Of a stretch of 58,347 nt of DNA, positions 17,312 through 26,550 are shown piece after piece. The position numbers were made by a program, and so were the translations under genes. The notes beneath the pieces are model-generated. The model saw only the letters and a list, made by a program, of their open reading frames with translations, did no database searches and was not told the origin of the DNA. This stretch comes from an uncultured Clostridia bacterium (lineage in GTDB: Bacteria > Bacillota > Clostridia > Oscillospirales > Ruminococcaceae), in assembly GCA_947630555.1 (NCBI GenBank), contig CANRIA010000013.1, positions 1 to 58,347 on the forward strand. The letters are read 5' to 3'. Positions within the stretch are counted from its first letter, which is position 1; every line of letters begins with the position of its first letter.

Positions 17312-18460
17312 TCAGCTGTGGATAAAATCTTCAAGCTTGTCTTTCAGCTTATCTATTGCGCCGCTCTTTTCGGTCTTCTGCATTTCTACATACTCGTTTG
17401 AGCATATATCGCAGACATACACCGTTTCTTCGCCGAGCGTAAAGCGTATCTCGCCGACCTTCTCCCCTGCCGCTATGGGCGCATACACAAACTGTGGCAG
17501 AATGACTTCGCTTTTAACTTTATCTGCCTCGTTTGCATACAGGGTGACTGACGGTTCACCCACCACCGAACACATTACGTTAGGGGTTTTGCCGCCTACC
17601 ACATTTAGCGAAAACGCGCAGTAATCGCACTCAGGCGAGACGTTCACAAGCTGAGAAAAGCCGAAATTCAGCATACGGTTGTGATCTTGCCAGTCGTTTG
17701 GCGCATCAAGCGTTACGCAAATAAGCTTAACGCCGTTTCTTTCGCAGCTTGAAATAAGGCATCTGCCTGCTTTATCTGTAAAGCCGGTTTTAACACCGTT
17801 CACGCCCTCGCAGGTATCTAAAAGCTTATTGCTGTTAGAAAGCCAGCGCCTATATGGTGGGTTGCCGTATTCAAGGCAGGCGGAAGATGCAGAGGCAATT
17901 TCAGCAAAGGTTTCGTTCTTCGTGCACTCGCGCGCGAGCATTGCCATATCATACGCTGTGGAATAGTGGTCGTCTGTATCATCATCAAGACCAGAAGGCG
18001 TTACAAAGTGGGTATCTTTCAGCCCCAGCTGCTGTGCGCGCCTGTTCATCATCGCGACAAAATTTTCAATGCTGCCTGCAACTTTCACAGCGGCTGCGTT
18101 GGCGGCATCGTTACCGCTTGGCAGCAGCATACCATAACAGAGTATGCGCTTTGTAACCAAATCGCCCTCTACAAGCCCCATTGACGAGCCCTCTACCTTG
18201 ATAGCCTCGCTGTCTACCTTGAAATAGTCGTCAAGGCTGCCGCTCTCTATACACAAAAGCGCGGACATTATCTTGGTGGTGCTTGCCATCTGGCGGCGCT
18301 CGTAAGCGTTTTTCTCAAATATCACTCTGCCGCTTTCAGCCTCAATAAGCACTGCCGACTTTGCCGAAATATCGCTTTCACCAAAAGCTTCAGCCTTACC
18401 GACGGGATACAGCCCGACAATAAGGCATACGCTCAATATTACTGATATTATGCGTTTCAT
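17312..18460 (-). CDS. D-alanyl-D-alanine carboxypeptidase (DacF/PBP5 family)
   Basis: 382 residues from the ATG at 18458-18460, preceded by GAGGGAG; the frame extends to a TTG at 18475 that is less likely. Signal peptide MKRIISVILSVCLIVGLYPVGKAEA, then the serine-peptidase S11 domain with SxxK in ASTTKIM, SxN in PSGNDAAN and KTG in GVKTGFTDKAG. The C-terminal beta domain (about 270-360) and a final amphipathic helix (IDKLKDKLEDFIHS) fit membrane-surface attachment. It trims terminal D-Ala from peptidoglycan stems; DacF-type enzymes often serve sporulation cortex. Confidence 0.93.
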   Translation of the reverse strand: MKRIISVILSVCLIVGLYPVGKAEAFGESDISAKSAVLIEAESGRVIFEKNAYERRQMASTTKIMSALLCIESGSLDDYFKVDSEAIKVEGSSMGLVEGDLVTKRILCYGMLLPSGNDAANAAAVKVAGSIENFVAMMNRRAQQLGLKDTHFVTPSGLDDDTDDHYSTAYDMAMLARECTKNETFAEIASASSACLEYGNPPYRRWLSNSNKLLDTCEGVNGVKTGFTDKAGRCLISSCERNGVKLICVTLDAPNDWQDHNRMLNFGFSQLVNVSPECDYCAFSLNVVGGKTPNVMCSVVGEPSVTLYANEADKVKSEVILPQFVYAPIAAGEKVGEIRFTLGEETVYVCDICSNEYVEMQKTEKSGAIDKLKDKLEDFIHS

Positions 18461-18539
18461 TTTGTTCTCCCTCAATAAAACATTATTTATGTTATAATGT
18501 GAAGAAGTTTACAAAATGATACGCCGCAGACTTTGGAAA

Positions 18540-18938
18540 TTATTCCTCGTCAGCTTTTTCAGCCTTATCAGCCTTTTTCTTATCAAGGAACGCAGTTACC
18601 TTGTCAATGACTTCTGGTATCATATTTATAGCGGCGTTCTCTTTTGAGGCGTTGACTGTCATTTGCAGCAGCTTTACCTCGCCGTCGGTAATGGCTATAA
18701 AAGCAAGCGGATTTATGGTTATTCCTGCGCCCGAACCGCCGCCGAAGCAGTCTTTAGCCGAGCTTGTGGGCAGGTCGCTGCCGCCCGATGCAAACCCCAG
18801 CGACACCTTTGACACGGGGATTATGGTGGTATGCTCGTTTACTACGATAGGCTTGCCGACCACGGTTTCGCAGTCCGCCATTGCCTTTATTTTCTCCATT
18901 GCAGTACCTACCAGACTTTCAAGATGTTGTTCACTCAT
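18540..18938 (-). CDS. ytfJ: GerW family sporulation protein (YtfJ)
   Basis: 132 residues. Contains the family core GKPIVVNEHTTIIPVSKVS followed by the glycine-rich FGGGSGAGITINPLAF and a charged Lys/Glu tail. GerW/YtfJ is needed for germination responses in Bacillus. The upstream YtfI gene overlaps its start by 8 bases, the same pair as ytfI-ytfJ in Bacillus, which supports both calls. Confidence 0.93.
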   Translation of the reverse strand: MSEQHLESLVGTAMEKIKAMADCETVVGKPIVVNEHTTIIPVSKVSLGFASGGSDLPTSSAKDCFGGGSGAGITINPLAFIAITDGEVKLLQMTVNASKENAAINMIPEVIDKVTAFLDKKKADKAEKADEE

Positions 18939-19881
18939 TTGTTAACAGCTCCGTTCCATTAGATTTTAATTTTGCCTTTTCTTCTTTTTCGCGGCGCTTG
19001 CGTTCTTTGCGCGCCTTTATCTTTTGAGGTATCCATATCCTCAGAAAGTTCACACCTGTACAAAACGCTATGGCTATCAGTGCACTGGGTCTTACCATTA
19101 CTACCGTTGCCGCATAATATTCAAAAGCGCTTTCGTTGAATTTACAATAAACTGCGACATTCTTTGCCCTTACCGTAAATATGCTGTCTATAAGCGAAAC
19201 GCCGTTACCCACCGCCGCGCTTAGTTTTCCGTAAGCCATTGCGGCATCGTATGCGTCCTCTTTGCCGCTTACAAGGCGAATATCAAGCTTTGTAAAACGT
19301 ATTGTTTTCAGTATTTTTTTGACTGCCTTCCACGCCATGGGGATATACGGCTTGACCATATTGAAGTATCGCTTTATCTTTGCAAGGACACCCTCTTTAT
19401 TTGCCTTCTCGGCTTTCGCAGCAGCTTTCTCTGCCTTCTTGGCGGCTTTTTCGGCTTTCTTCTGCTCTTTAAGCTCTTTTTTCTGCTCTTTAGTAAGCTT
19501 TACCTTTTCGGGCTTGGTTTCTTCGATTTCTTCTATATCTTCAGTATCTTTAGTATCTTCCGTACTTTCCGTATTTTCAATATTTTCGGTATCCTGCGCT
19601 TCTTCCTGCTTGTCTGCAAGATTTGCCTGCTCTATCATCTGCTCTATTTGCTCGTCGGTAAAGTCTGCATCAGAGGGCGGAGATTTTGATTTTTTCTCTT
19701 TCTTCGGCTTTTTTGCTTTTCCTTTATCTTTTTCAGGTCTGGGATATATCTTTATAAAAAGCCACTTTATTTCTATAACAGGTTTCTCGCCGCTTTGGGC
19801 GCACAGTGTAACTTTTACAGAAAAATGGAGCAAAATAACGATAAGCGCGATTATTCCCAAAATTATATAAAGCACTATCAT
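18931..19881 (-). CDS. ytfI: DUF2953 membrane protein (YtfI)
   Basis: 316 residues from the ATG at 19879-19881, chosen because AAAAGGAG is 9 bases upstream; the ATG at 19890 abuts that site. One N-terminal membrane helix (MIVLYIILGIIALIVILL), a long Lys/Glu/Ala low-complexity region (about 50-170, with many EDTE and KAEKAAKK blocks), then the DUF2953 domain (IRFTKLDIRLVSGKEDAYDAA), a second hydrophobic segment (ATVVMVRPSALIAIAFCTG) and a basic tail. Function unknown, probably sporulation or germination with GerW. The charged insert is unusually long for the family. Confidence 0.85.
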   Translation of the reverse strand: MIVLYIILGIIALIVILLHFSVKVTLCAQSGEKPVIEIKWLFIKIYPRPEKDKGKAKKPKKEKKSKSPPSDADFTDEQIEQMIEQANLADKQEEAQDTENIENTESTEDTKDTEDIEEIEETKPEKVKLTKEQKKELKEQKKAEKAAKKAEKAAAKAEKANKEGVLAKIKRYFNMVKPYIPMAWKAVKKILKTIRFTKLDIRLVSGKEDAYDAAMAYGKLSAAVGNGVSLIDSIFTVRAKNVAVYCKFNESAFEYYAATVVMVRPSALIAIAFCTGVNFLRIWIPQKIKARKERKRREKEEKAKLKSNGTELLTNE

Positions 19882-19916
19882 CGTTATCATCTCCTTTTAA
19901 AAATGTATTATACCGA

Positions 19917-20468
19917 TTATTCTTGCCCGTCTGCCGCAACATCGTCAAAACTGAGCTGTTCGGGGTCTGCTGTCATATCGGGAAGTTCTGTAGTTGACGA
20001 AAGCTGAAAACATCTTAAAAAATTGCTTGTTGTTTTGTATGCTATAGGTCTGCCCGGAAGATCAAGCCTGCCAGCCTCGGCAATAAGCCCTTTTTCTACA
20101 AGCGAATTTACAGTAGACGAACTGTCAACGCCTCTCACGCTTTCAACAAAGCCTTTTGTAACGGGCTGGTTATACGCCACTATTGTGAGCACTTCCATTG
20201 CCGCAGGCGAAAGAGCGGTATTTCGCTTGGTTTCAAGCGCCTTTTTTACAAAGCTGCCATAGCTGTTTTTTACGGTCATCTGATATTCGCCGTCAAGCTC
20301 TAAAACACAAAGCGCTGTATCAGCAAGTCTGTCATTTAAAAGCCTTACTATTTTTGACACTTCGCTCTCCTCAATTTCAAGCGCCTGCGAAAGTTTTGCC
20401 TTGTCAAGCGGTTCTCCGCTGGCAAATAGCGCCGCCTCTGTAAAATTTACCAGTTCATCTATCTGCAT
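19917..20468 (-). CDS. scpB: Segregation and condensation protein B
   Basis: 183 residues, two winged-helix domains (EAALFASGEPLDKAKLSQAL; AAMEVLTIVAYNQPVTKGFVESVRGVDSSSTVN). ScpB forms the SMC-ScpAB condensin that organises the chromosome. The start overlaps the end of scpA by 14 bases. Ends in an acidic tail. Confidence 0.95.
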   Translation of the reverse strand: MQIDELVNFTEAALFASGEPLDKAKLSQALEIEESEVSKIVRLLNDRLADTALCVLELDGEYQMTVKNSYGSFVKKALETKRNTALSPAAMEVLTIVAYNQPVTKGFVESVRGVDSSSTVNSLVEKGLIAEAGRLDLPGRPIAYKTTSNFLRCFQLSSTTELPDMTADPEQLSFDDVAADGQE

Positions 20469-21351
20469 ATGTATTAGCCTTTCTTAAATATCCCCACAGG
20501 TTGGCTTTTCTAAGCGTTCCCTGCGCGACTGTATAATGCCTTATTGCGCTGTTGTTCCAAAGGTTCACTTTCGGCGCAGGGCTCTTTTTGCCGCTCTTTG
20601 GCGCGTTTTCTTCATCTTGCGGCGGCTCTTCTGCTATTGCCGCTCTTTTTCTTGCATCTGCAAAATACAGCACGCTGTTATCGTCGCTAAGTCTTATTCT
20701 GCCCGATTTTGTAAGTTCCAGCACTGCAAGAAATGTTGCTACCCTTTCGCTTTTGTCGGTAAGTCCGTCATACAGCCTGTCCATTTTGCAGGAGCCCGTG
20801 CTGTAAAGCGTTTTCATTATATACATTATCTTTGAAGTTACCGAAACTATTCTGCGTGAAACAATAGGCTCAAAAACTGCGGCTTTTATGGGCTTTGTTC
20901 TTTGCGCTCTTGCAAATATGCCCATATAAGCCTCGCGCAGCACCTGCGGAGAATGGATAACGTTATAAGTCTTATCGACGGGCAGCTTCATGGGCTCTCT
21001 TACAAAGCTTTCACCGCCTATATACTTTTCCGAGAGCATTTTTGCAGCCATTTTGCACATAGAATACTCTATGAGTCTGCCCTCAAGTTCTTTTTTGAGC
21101 TCCTGCGCTTCTTCGGGTTTTGGCAGCAGGCTGACTGTCTTAATATATATGAGCCGCGCAGCCATTTCGAGAAACTCCCCTGCCGTTTCAAGGTCGGTAT
21201 CTTCGGCATTGTCTATATACATAAGATACTGCTCCAGCAGCGAGGATATTTCTATATCGTAAATATTGAGCTTATGCTTTGTTATAAGGTACAAAAGCAG
21301 ATCAAGCGGCCCTTCAAAGTCTTTTAGTTTAAAGGTAAGTTCTTCGTTCAT
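20455..21351 (-). CDS. scpA: Segregation and condensation protein A
   Basis: 298 residues, kleisin subunit of SMC condensin. N-terminal LKDFEGPLDLLLYLI is the hallmark SMC-neck-binding region; C-terminal winged helix lies around 185-235. A roughly 60-residue tail (AIAEEPPQDEENAPKS... HYTVAQGTLRKANLW) extends beyond the usual length of about 250 residues. ATG at 21349-21351; 6 bases separate it from the M50 gene. Confidence 0.95.
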   Translation of the reverse strand: MNEELTFKLKDFEGPLDLLLYLITKHKLNIYDIEISSLLEQYLMYIDNAEDTDLETAGEFLEMAARLIYIKTVSLLPKPEEAQELKKELEGRLIEYSMCKMAAKMLSEKYIGGESFVREPMKLPVDKTYNVIHSPQVLREAYMGIFARAQRTKPIKAAVFEPIVSRRIVSVTSKIMYIMKTLYSTGSCKMDRLYDGLTDKSERVATFLAVLELTKSGRIRLSDDNSVLYFADARKRAAIAEEPPQDEENAPKSGKKSPAPKVNLWNNSAIRHYTVAQGTLRKANLWGYLRKANTYADR

Positions 21352-21357
21352 CTGCTT

Positions 21358-22050
21358 TTACACCAACGCTTCTATCCAGTTTGTTGCCAAAGCAAACAGA
21401 TCAAACAGCTTGCCGTCTATAAAGCCGAGCGGTCTTGAAAGTATGCCGGAAAACATAAGCGCCATGAAAACTATGCTTATAATGAGCTGGTTCTCGGCGA
21501 GTATTCGTTCATATTTAGCCGATGTGAAGTAGGAAAGTATTCTTGAACCGTCAAGCGGCGGCACGGGTATAAGGTTGAACACCGCAAGACCTATATTTAT
21601 AGTAACAAGGAAGTAGAAAAGCCATATCGCGTAGTACAGACCTGTATTGTTGGTGCCTGTGATATAGTATATAATGCCGTTTTCCATCATATAGTCATCT
21701 GAAACGCCGAGCAGCACCCTCAAAAATATCATGGAAATAATTGCCACAATGAGGTTAGAAACGGGGCCTGCAAGCGCGGTAAGAGCCATATCGCGGCGGT
21801 AATGCTTGAAATGCAGAGGGTTCACAGGAACAGGCTTCGCCCAGCCAAAGCCCGTAAACACCAGCAGTATCGCGCCGAGGGGGTCGATATGCGCTATAGG
21901 GTTCAGCGTAAGTCTGCCCATATATTTGGCGGTATAGTCGCCGCACCTTTCAGCCATCCACGCGTGGGCAAGCTCATGTATCGGCAGAACCATAAATATT
22001 ATAAGTATTCTTGTTCCATACTCAATGACAGTCTGAGCGTCAAGATGCAT
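21358..22050 (-). CDS. Site-2 protease family (M50) membrane metalloprotease
   Basis: 230 residues, about five or six membrane helices. Zinc motif HELAH (in PIHELAHAWMAE) in the first helix and the second metal ligand in VPPLDGSRIL, typical of the YwhC/SpoIVFB-like rhomboid-unrelated M50B group. Substrate unknown. First gene of the scp operon; in many Firmicutes this protease precedes scpA. Confidence 0.92.
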   Translation of the reverse strand: MHLDAQTVIEYGTRILIIFMVLPIHELAHAWMAERCGDYTAKYMGRLTLNPIAHIDPLGAILLVFTGFGWAKPVPVNPLHFKHYRRDMALTALAGPVSNLIVAIISMIFLRVLLGVSDDYMMENGIIYYITGTNNTGLYYAIWLFYFLVTINIGLAVFNLIPVPPLDGSRILSYFTSAKYERILAENQLIISIVFMALMFSGILSRPLGFIDGKLFDLFALATNWIEALV

Positions 22051-22084
22051 ACCTATTTTCTCCTTTTTAATAACAGTTATATTT

Positions 22085-22113
22085 ATTATAATATATTTTG
22101 ATTAAAATTACAA
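22085..22113 (-). promoter_or_regulatory. Promoter of the M50-scpAB-ytfIJ operon
   Basis: Minus-strand TTGTAA and TATAAT with 17-base spacing, about 35 bases upstream of the M50 start codon. Confidence 0.7.
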
Positions 22114-22194
22114 GGCTATTTTAAGCATTTTTTTGTGAGAACGTATAAAATTTTTAAAAAATTGCCCTCAAAGCAAATTTTTTTTGAAAATCTC

Positions 22195-22223
22195 TTGCAA
22201 TTTGAATTGATTTCTGCTAAAAT
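22195..22223 (+). promoter_or_regulatory. Promoter of rpmB
   Basis: TTGCAA, 17 bases, TAAAAT; about 47 bases upstream of the L28 start codon. An AT-rich UP-like stretch (AAATTTTTTTTGAAAA) lies just before it. Confidence 0.65.
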
Positions 22224-22269
22224 AGTAATGTTGCATATTTTAAAAATTTCAAAAGGGGGTGCAACCTGT

Positions 22270-22455
22270 ATGGCAAAATGTGATTTTTGCGGCAAGGGTG
22301 TAACTTTTGGTATCAAGGTTTCTCACTCACACAGAAGAACAAACAGAACATGGAAGCCTAACGTAAAGAGGGTAAAGGCTGTTGTCAACGGCACTCCTTG
22401 TCACGTTTACGCTTGTTCAAGATGTCTGCGCTCAGGAAAAGTTGAGAGAGCGTAA
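22270..22455 (+). CDS. rpmB: Ribosomal protein L28, zinc-binding (C+) form
   Basis: 61 residues, MAKCDFCGKGVTFG...; basic, with two CxxC pairs (CDFC near the N-terminus and CSRC near the C-terminus) expected to bind zinc. Start ATG at 22270 with AAGGGGG 11 bases upstream; the open frame extends further upstream without a plausible start. Monocistronic, divergent from the M50 gene and closed by a terminator at 22481. Confidence 0.97.
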   Translation: MAKCDFCGKGVTFGIKVSHSHRRTNRTWKPNVKRVKAVVNGTPCHVYACSRCLRSGKVERA

Positions 22456-22480
22456 GATAAAATGACCGCATAAAAAGAAT

Positions 22481-22517
22481 CTGCCCGTTTCGGTAAGTGA
22501 AACAGGCAGTTTTTTTG
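22481..22517 (+). terminator. Terminator of rpmB
   Basis: Stem CTGCC(C)GTTTC / GAAAC(A)GGCAG with a 7-base loop followed by seven T residues. Confidence 0.9.
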
Positions 22518-22631
22518 TTTAGCAGAAAGTGTTTGCGCTTACGCGCACCCTGCGGAGCTGTGCAACGCTCCACGGTATGTTGTATATCTTCTTATTTTGA
22601 GTGTGTCAATACATTCGTACATTTTACTTGT

Positions 22632-22893
22632 TATGATTTTTTCACTTTGTATGGCGTTCCATGATGGAACGCGGAAAAATAGCTAAAGTCTTCTCAAAGG
22701 GGAGGCTCTCTCTTGCAGAGCCTCCCCTCTTAGAAAATAATCCACTGGATTATTTTCTAATTCACCTCTTGCAGAGCGCACGTTGTGTTTCGGGGACTCT
22801 GTCCCCGTACCCCTGCGACCCTTTTGAAAAAGGGTCGATCGAAAACTTTTATTTTCTTGACAAGAACTAAAACTTTTGCGTACTGTGGACAAG
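22632..22893 (-). repeat. Modular hairpin repeat R2
   Basis: Second copy of the R1 family, same orientation relative to its gene: it follows the 3' end of the minus-strand LtaS-family gene. Hairpins: 22654-22672 (GCGTTCCA/TGGAACGC), 22698-22728 (AGGGGAGGCTCT/AGAGCCTCCCCT), 22731-22759 (AATAATCC/GGATTATT core), 22792-22806 (GGGGA/TCCCC) and 22817-22836 (GACCC/GGGTC ends). The arms differ from R1 and R3 in matched pairs. The stretch 22530-22631 to its left carries a degenerate piece of the tail module (TGCGCTTACGCGC) and no gene. Confidence 0.8.
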
Positions 22894-22908
22894 AAGAAAA
22901 TCTACTTC

Positions 22909-25080
22909 CTACGATGCGTCTTCCTCTGTCGGTGGGTTCTCCTGCTCGCGGATAAGGTCGTGATAGATTATAGCATTTGAAACCTCTATGCGCTTTTCGG
23001 CGTAATCAGAGTAATACTGAATATACTCATCATCTACAACGCCGTCGTTTATAAGCGCTGTCATATTCTCCTCGGAGTAGTCACCTGCCGTTGATTTGAA
23101 CGCTCCGTCACGCTCCTCCGAATACACGGGGCTGACGTAATCTTTATACACCTGATTGCATGAAACCACGGTCGACAGGTTCTTATACTTTGTAAGGTCA
23201 AAATAGTCGCCCGACTGGCTGTCGTAATAAACTTTATCGGTAATAAAGCTGGCATCAGGCAGGATAACTATATTCTCCTCGTTCTTTTTAAGGCTGAATA
23301 TATCTGTGCCGAGGGCATATTCGCTTTCAAACCCGAACATATTGCCTAGCGTGGGCAGGCAGTCATACATACCCATTATTTTGGTTATTTCTTTAGGCTC
23401 GCAGGGCATATCTTTCGCCCAGATTATAAACGGCACGCCGCGGTTGAGGTTATACATAAAGTCGTTTATCTCAATATATCCCTCGTCGTCATCGTCGAGT
23501 GCCTCGCCTGTGAACGGGTCATAATTATAATAGTACTCATACTCGGGCTCTTTAATTTTGGCATCATGGTCGCCGTAGATAGCTATAACAGTGTTTTCCA
23601 GCAGTCCTGCGCTGTCAAGGTCGCTTATGAACTGACCCAAGGCTTCATCTGCATAGTGCACCGACTTGAAATAACTGCCCAGCGTTGTGCCCTCTAGAAA
23701 ATCAGCCGATACTTCTTCATAAGAGCCTGTTTCTTCGTTATACTTTTTATACTTAAAATCGACCTGATAATCGCTGTAATTTTCAATATCAGTAAAGGGG
23801 GTATGGTTGGTCAGCATTATCATAACGCCATAGAAATTTTCATGTTCCTGCGCTATTTGCTGTATTTTTGAGATAGACTGTCTGAAAAACGATTTATCGG
23901 AAAGCCCAAGACCTATAGTTTCATCTATAACAAAATCGTTAGAAGAATGGTAAAGTCTTTGGTAGCCGAGGGAACTGTGCAGGTTGAGCCTGTTCCAGTA
24001 AGAGCCGTTGTTGCCGTGCATACTGAAAGCATAATAACCCTGTTCGCCAAGAAGTTTCGGTATTGAGATATAGTCTCTGTCCCAGTAATTTATTGCGACT
24101 GTTCCGCTGGATGCAGGGAGCATTGACGTTGAGAACACAAACTCGCTGTCGGAGCTTGTTCCAACGCTTTCCTGCGAATGGAAGTTTGAAAAATACAGAC
24201 CTTCTTTTGCAAGCTTTTGCAGATTAGGTGTCAGCGGTTCGCCGTTTATATATGTACCAAGTGTGAAATTCTGTATACTTTCAGCGTGTATGACGAGCAG
24301 GTTTTTGCCCTTGAATATATCGGTATACTCGTTTTTACCGTGGTTCTCGCTGTTGCTGTCGTAAAATTCCGAGAAGGTCTGCTGGCTTTCCTCATATCCC
24401 CAGACGGTATTGAATTTTGCCGAAATTGACGAAACTACGTCGCTTATCTCATAAATGCACACGCCGAACTTGCCGAGGACATATTCTCTGTTCCACTGCT
24501 TACGGAGTTTTGAAAAGTCAGAGCCCTGAAGCGTTACTGCAAACAAGCCGAGGCATATAACGCCTGTCAGAAGCACCTTGCCCGGTACTTTTTTGCCTTT
24601 TTGCACGTTAGCGGCGTTTTCAAAGTGCTGTGGTCTGCGCTTTTTGAGAAGGCAGTGGACGACTATTACAAGCGGCACCGACCATATGAAAACGAGGTCT
24701 TTAAGCTCTAATATATAGCCCGTTACCGCATTTGCAACACCGCCGAGCTGAGATGCTGTTGACAAAAGCGAAAGCGATATGAACGAGCGGTAGTTTGTAT
24801 AGTACACAGAGTTCGCGCCGCAGAGAAATGCAAACAAAGCCGCCATTATACTATAATAAATAACGCGGCGTTTGGGTTTTATGAGAAAACCTATAGAGCA
24901 GAAGACAAAGCACATGCCAAGCTCTGCGAGTATGGGTCTTAAAGCCCAGTAGTTTTTTACCGTGAACGCGCGCAGAATATATGAATTTATCAGACAGCCG
25001 ACAACAAAAGAAAGCATTACATAGTTATGTGATGCGTAACCGAGTAATTCATTTTTTATACCCTTTAGTTTCTCTTTCAT
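22909..25080 (-). CDS. LtaS-family sulfatase-fold phosphoglycerol transferase
   Basis: 723 residues. Five N-terminal membrane helices (about 15-190) and an extracellular sulfatase-type domain (about 260-640) with the metal Glu in LLVIHAESIQ, catalytic Thr in SVGTSSDSEF and the metal site in YGDHDAK. Such enzymes polymerise glycerol phosphate for lipoteichoic acid or modify envelope glycans. It ends in a longer than usual acidic/Tyr-rich region (about 660-723). Monocistronic with its own promoter, and followed by repeat R2. Confidence 0.92.
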   Translation of the reverse strand: MKEKLKGIKNELLGYASHNYVMLSFVVGCLINSYILRAFTVKNYWALRPILAELGMCFVFCSIGFLIKPKRRVIYYSIMAALFAFLCGANSVYYTNYRSFISLSLLSTASQLGGVANAVTGYILELKDLVFIWSVPLVIVVHCLLKKRRPQHFENAANVQKGKKVPGKVLLTGVICLGLFAVTLQGSDFSKLRKQWNREYVLGKFGVCIYEISDVVSSISAKFNTVWGYEESQQTFSEFYDSNSENHGKNEYTDIFKGKNLLVIHAESIQNFTLGTYINGEPLTPNLQKLAKEGLYFSNFHSQESVGTSSDSEFVFSTSMLPASSGTVAINYWDRDYISIPKLLGEQGYYAFSMHGNNGSYWNRLNLHSSLGYQRLYHSSNDFVIDETIGLGLSDKSFFRQSISKIQQIAQEHENFYGVMIMLTNHTPFTDIENYSDYQVDFKYKKYNEETGSYEEVSADFLEGTTLGSYFKSVHYADEALGQFISDLDSAGLLENTVIAIYGDHDAKIKEPEYEYYYNYDPFTGEALDDDDEGYIEINDFMYNLNRGVPFIIWAKDMPCEPKEITKIMGMYDCLPTLGNMFGFESEYALGTDIFSLKKNEENIVILPDASFITDKVYYDSQSGDYFDLTKYKNLSTVVSCNQVYKDYVSPVYSEERDGAFKSTAGDYSEENMTALINDGVVDDEYIQYYSDYAEKRIEVSNAIIYHDLIREQENPPTEEDAS

Positions 25081-25166
25081 ACATTTATCCTCACGTTTTG
25101 CGTTGTGTGTTTAACAATTGCGAAAGAACTATTGCACAAAATGTTTTTATACTATTTTACTAATTT

Positions 25167-25195
25167 ATTGTAATACTTTTTGTCCGAATTGTCAA
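25167..25195 (-). promoter_or_regulatory. Promoter of the LtaS-family gene
   Basis: Minus-strand TTGACA, 17 bases, TACAAT; about 87 bases upstream of the start codon. Confidence 0.7.
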
Positions 25196-25298
25196 CAGTC
25201 AAAATATAACTATAAGATATTCATAAGTATTTTTGTGAAAAATTCTACATAAGCGCATATCAGCTGCGAGGCGTTTTTGTTATTTTTTAAGTACCCAC

Positions 25299-25327
25299 TT
25301 GAAAATTTTAATATTATATGTTACAAT
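25299..25327 (+). promoter_or_regulatory. Promoter of the DHH phosphoesterase gene
   Basis: TTGAAA, 17 bases, TACAAT, with a TGT extended -10 (ATATGTTACAAT). The same -10 context recurs at 55377-55382. Confidence 0.7.
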
Positions 25328-25356
25328 ATATACATATTATATAAGGAGCGAAAGAA

Positions 25357-26337
25357 ATGGATCTGGCAAAACTTGTTGATATACTGAAAGGCGGCAGGGT
25401 TTTCATACAGATGCACAATTACCCTGACCCTGATGCGATAGCCTCGGCATTCGGCTTGCAAAAGCTGCTTGAAAAATTCGGCATTAAGCCTGTTATCTGC
25501 TATGACGGTGCTGCCGAAAAGCTGACGGCAATTACTATGCTCAGCAATTTTTCGATAAACATTGTACACTGTCATGACATAACCGACATGACCGAAAGCG
25601 ACAAAATAGTTGCTATTGATGCGCAGAAACATAACTCAAATCTTACGGATCTTGTGGGTGACGAGGTGGCGTGCATTGACCACCACCCGACAATGTTTGA
25701 GTGCGATTATCAATACAAAGATGTGCGCATTGTGGGTGCGTGTGCCTCTATAATAGCCGAGTATTACTTTGCAAACGGCATTGTTCCCGAAGGAAACGTT
25801 GCCTCGGCTTTGGTTTACGGCATTAAGATGGACACGGCTGACTTTTCACGCGGGGTAACGCAGTTTGACGTTGATATGTATGCAAAGCTGTTTAAGTATG
25901 CTGACAACGACCTGCTTGACAGAATGAAGCTTAACACTATGGAATTTGCCGACCTTAAGGCATACGGCAGTGCGATAGAGAACATTAAGGTATACGACAA
26001 CGTGGGGTTTGCTTTCATACCGTTTGAATGCCCCGATGCACTTATTGCGATGATCTCGGATTTTATTCTTGCACTTGATATTATTGAATTCAGTGTAGTT
26101 TATGCGGTCAGGGGCACGGGCTACAAGTTTTCGGTGCGCTCTGAAAAGCCTGAAATGCACGCAGGCAAGATAATAAGCAAGGCTTTGGCAGGGTGCGGCA
26201 GCGGCGGCGGACACGCGCGAATGGCAGGCGGCTTTGCAGAGGGCTCGAAGCTTGCAAGTGACGGTCTTGTATCTGAAAAGGTGCGCAGCCTGTTTGGAAA
26301 GGCTATCAGGGAATACAAGGCGGAGTACGGAGTGTAG
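25357..26337 (+). CDS. DHH-DHHA1 phosphoesterase (NrnA-like)
   Basis: 326 residues. The DHH domain has the metal-binding motifs HNYPDPDAIASAFG, VAIDAQ and IDHHPT; the C-terminal DHHA1 domain has CGSGGGHARMAGGF for substrate binding. Family members degrade nano-RNA, pAp or cyclic-dinucleotide products; which of these applies cannot be told. ATG at 25357 with AAGGAGCG 7 bases upstream; own promoter and terminator. Confidence 0.9.
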   Translation: MDLAKLVDILKGGRVFIQMHNYPDPDAIASAFGLQKLLEKFGIKPVICYDGAAEKLTAITMLSNFSINIVHCHDITDMTESDKIVAIDAQKHNSNLTDLVGDEVACIDHHPTMFECDYQYKDVRIVGACASIIAEYYFANGIVPEGNVASALVYGIKMDTADFSRGVTQFDVDMYAKLFKYADNDLLDRMKLNTMEFADLKAYGSAIENIKVYDNVGFAFIPFECPDALIAMISDFILALDIIEFSVVYAVRGTGYKFSVRSEKPEMHAGKIISKALAGCGSGGGHARMAGGFAEGSKLASDGLVSEKVRSLFGKAIREYKAEYGV

Positions 26338-26364
26338 AGGAATTTCAATTTCATATTTCAGAAA

Positions 26365-26400
26365 GAATACTTCTCAAACAATATGAGAGTATTCTTTTTT
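26365..26400 (+). terminator. Terminator of the DHH gene
   Basis: Stem GAATACTTCTC/GAGAGTATTC with a 9-10-base loop, then TTTTTT. Confidence 0.85.
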
Positions 26401-26419
26401 GATAATAAACTTTATATTA

Positions 26420-26530
26420 TTTAGTGAATAGTGAATAATGAAAAATGAATAGTGAATAGTACAGAAACGCCTAAAAACGTATACTATAAACTATTCACTA
26501 TTCACTCTTTCACTATTCGCTGAGTCCTTG
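26420..26530. repeat. AATAGTGAATA-type intergenic repeat
   Basis: Clusters of GTGAATAGTGAATA on one side and TATTCACTATTCAC on the other, around a core CAGAAACGCCTAAAAACGTA, ending with TCCTTGACGATAGTCGAGG. The same pieces occur, partly in inverted order, at 45405-45515, 45690-45775 and 50090-50165. Noncoding. Confidence 0.75.
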
Positions 26531-26550
26531 ACGATAGTCGAGGGCGTTTC

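Noticed and set aside
19262-19870. Long plus-strand frame opposite ytfI (202 residues)
   Set aside because: Reverse shadow of the Lys/Glu-rich YtfI insert (reads as Ser/Phe-rich); no ribosome site and the sense gene is clear.
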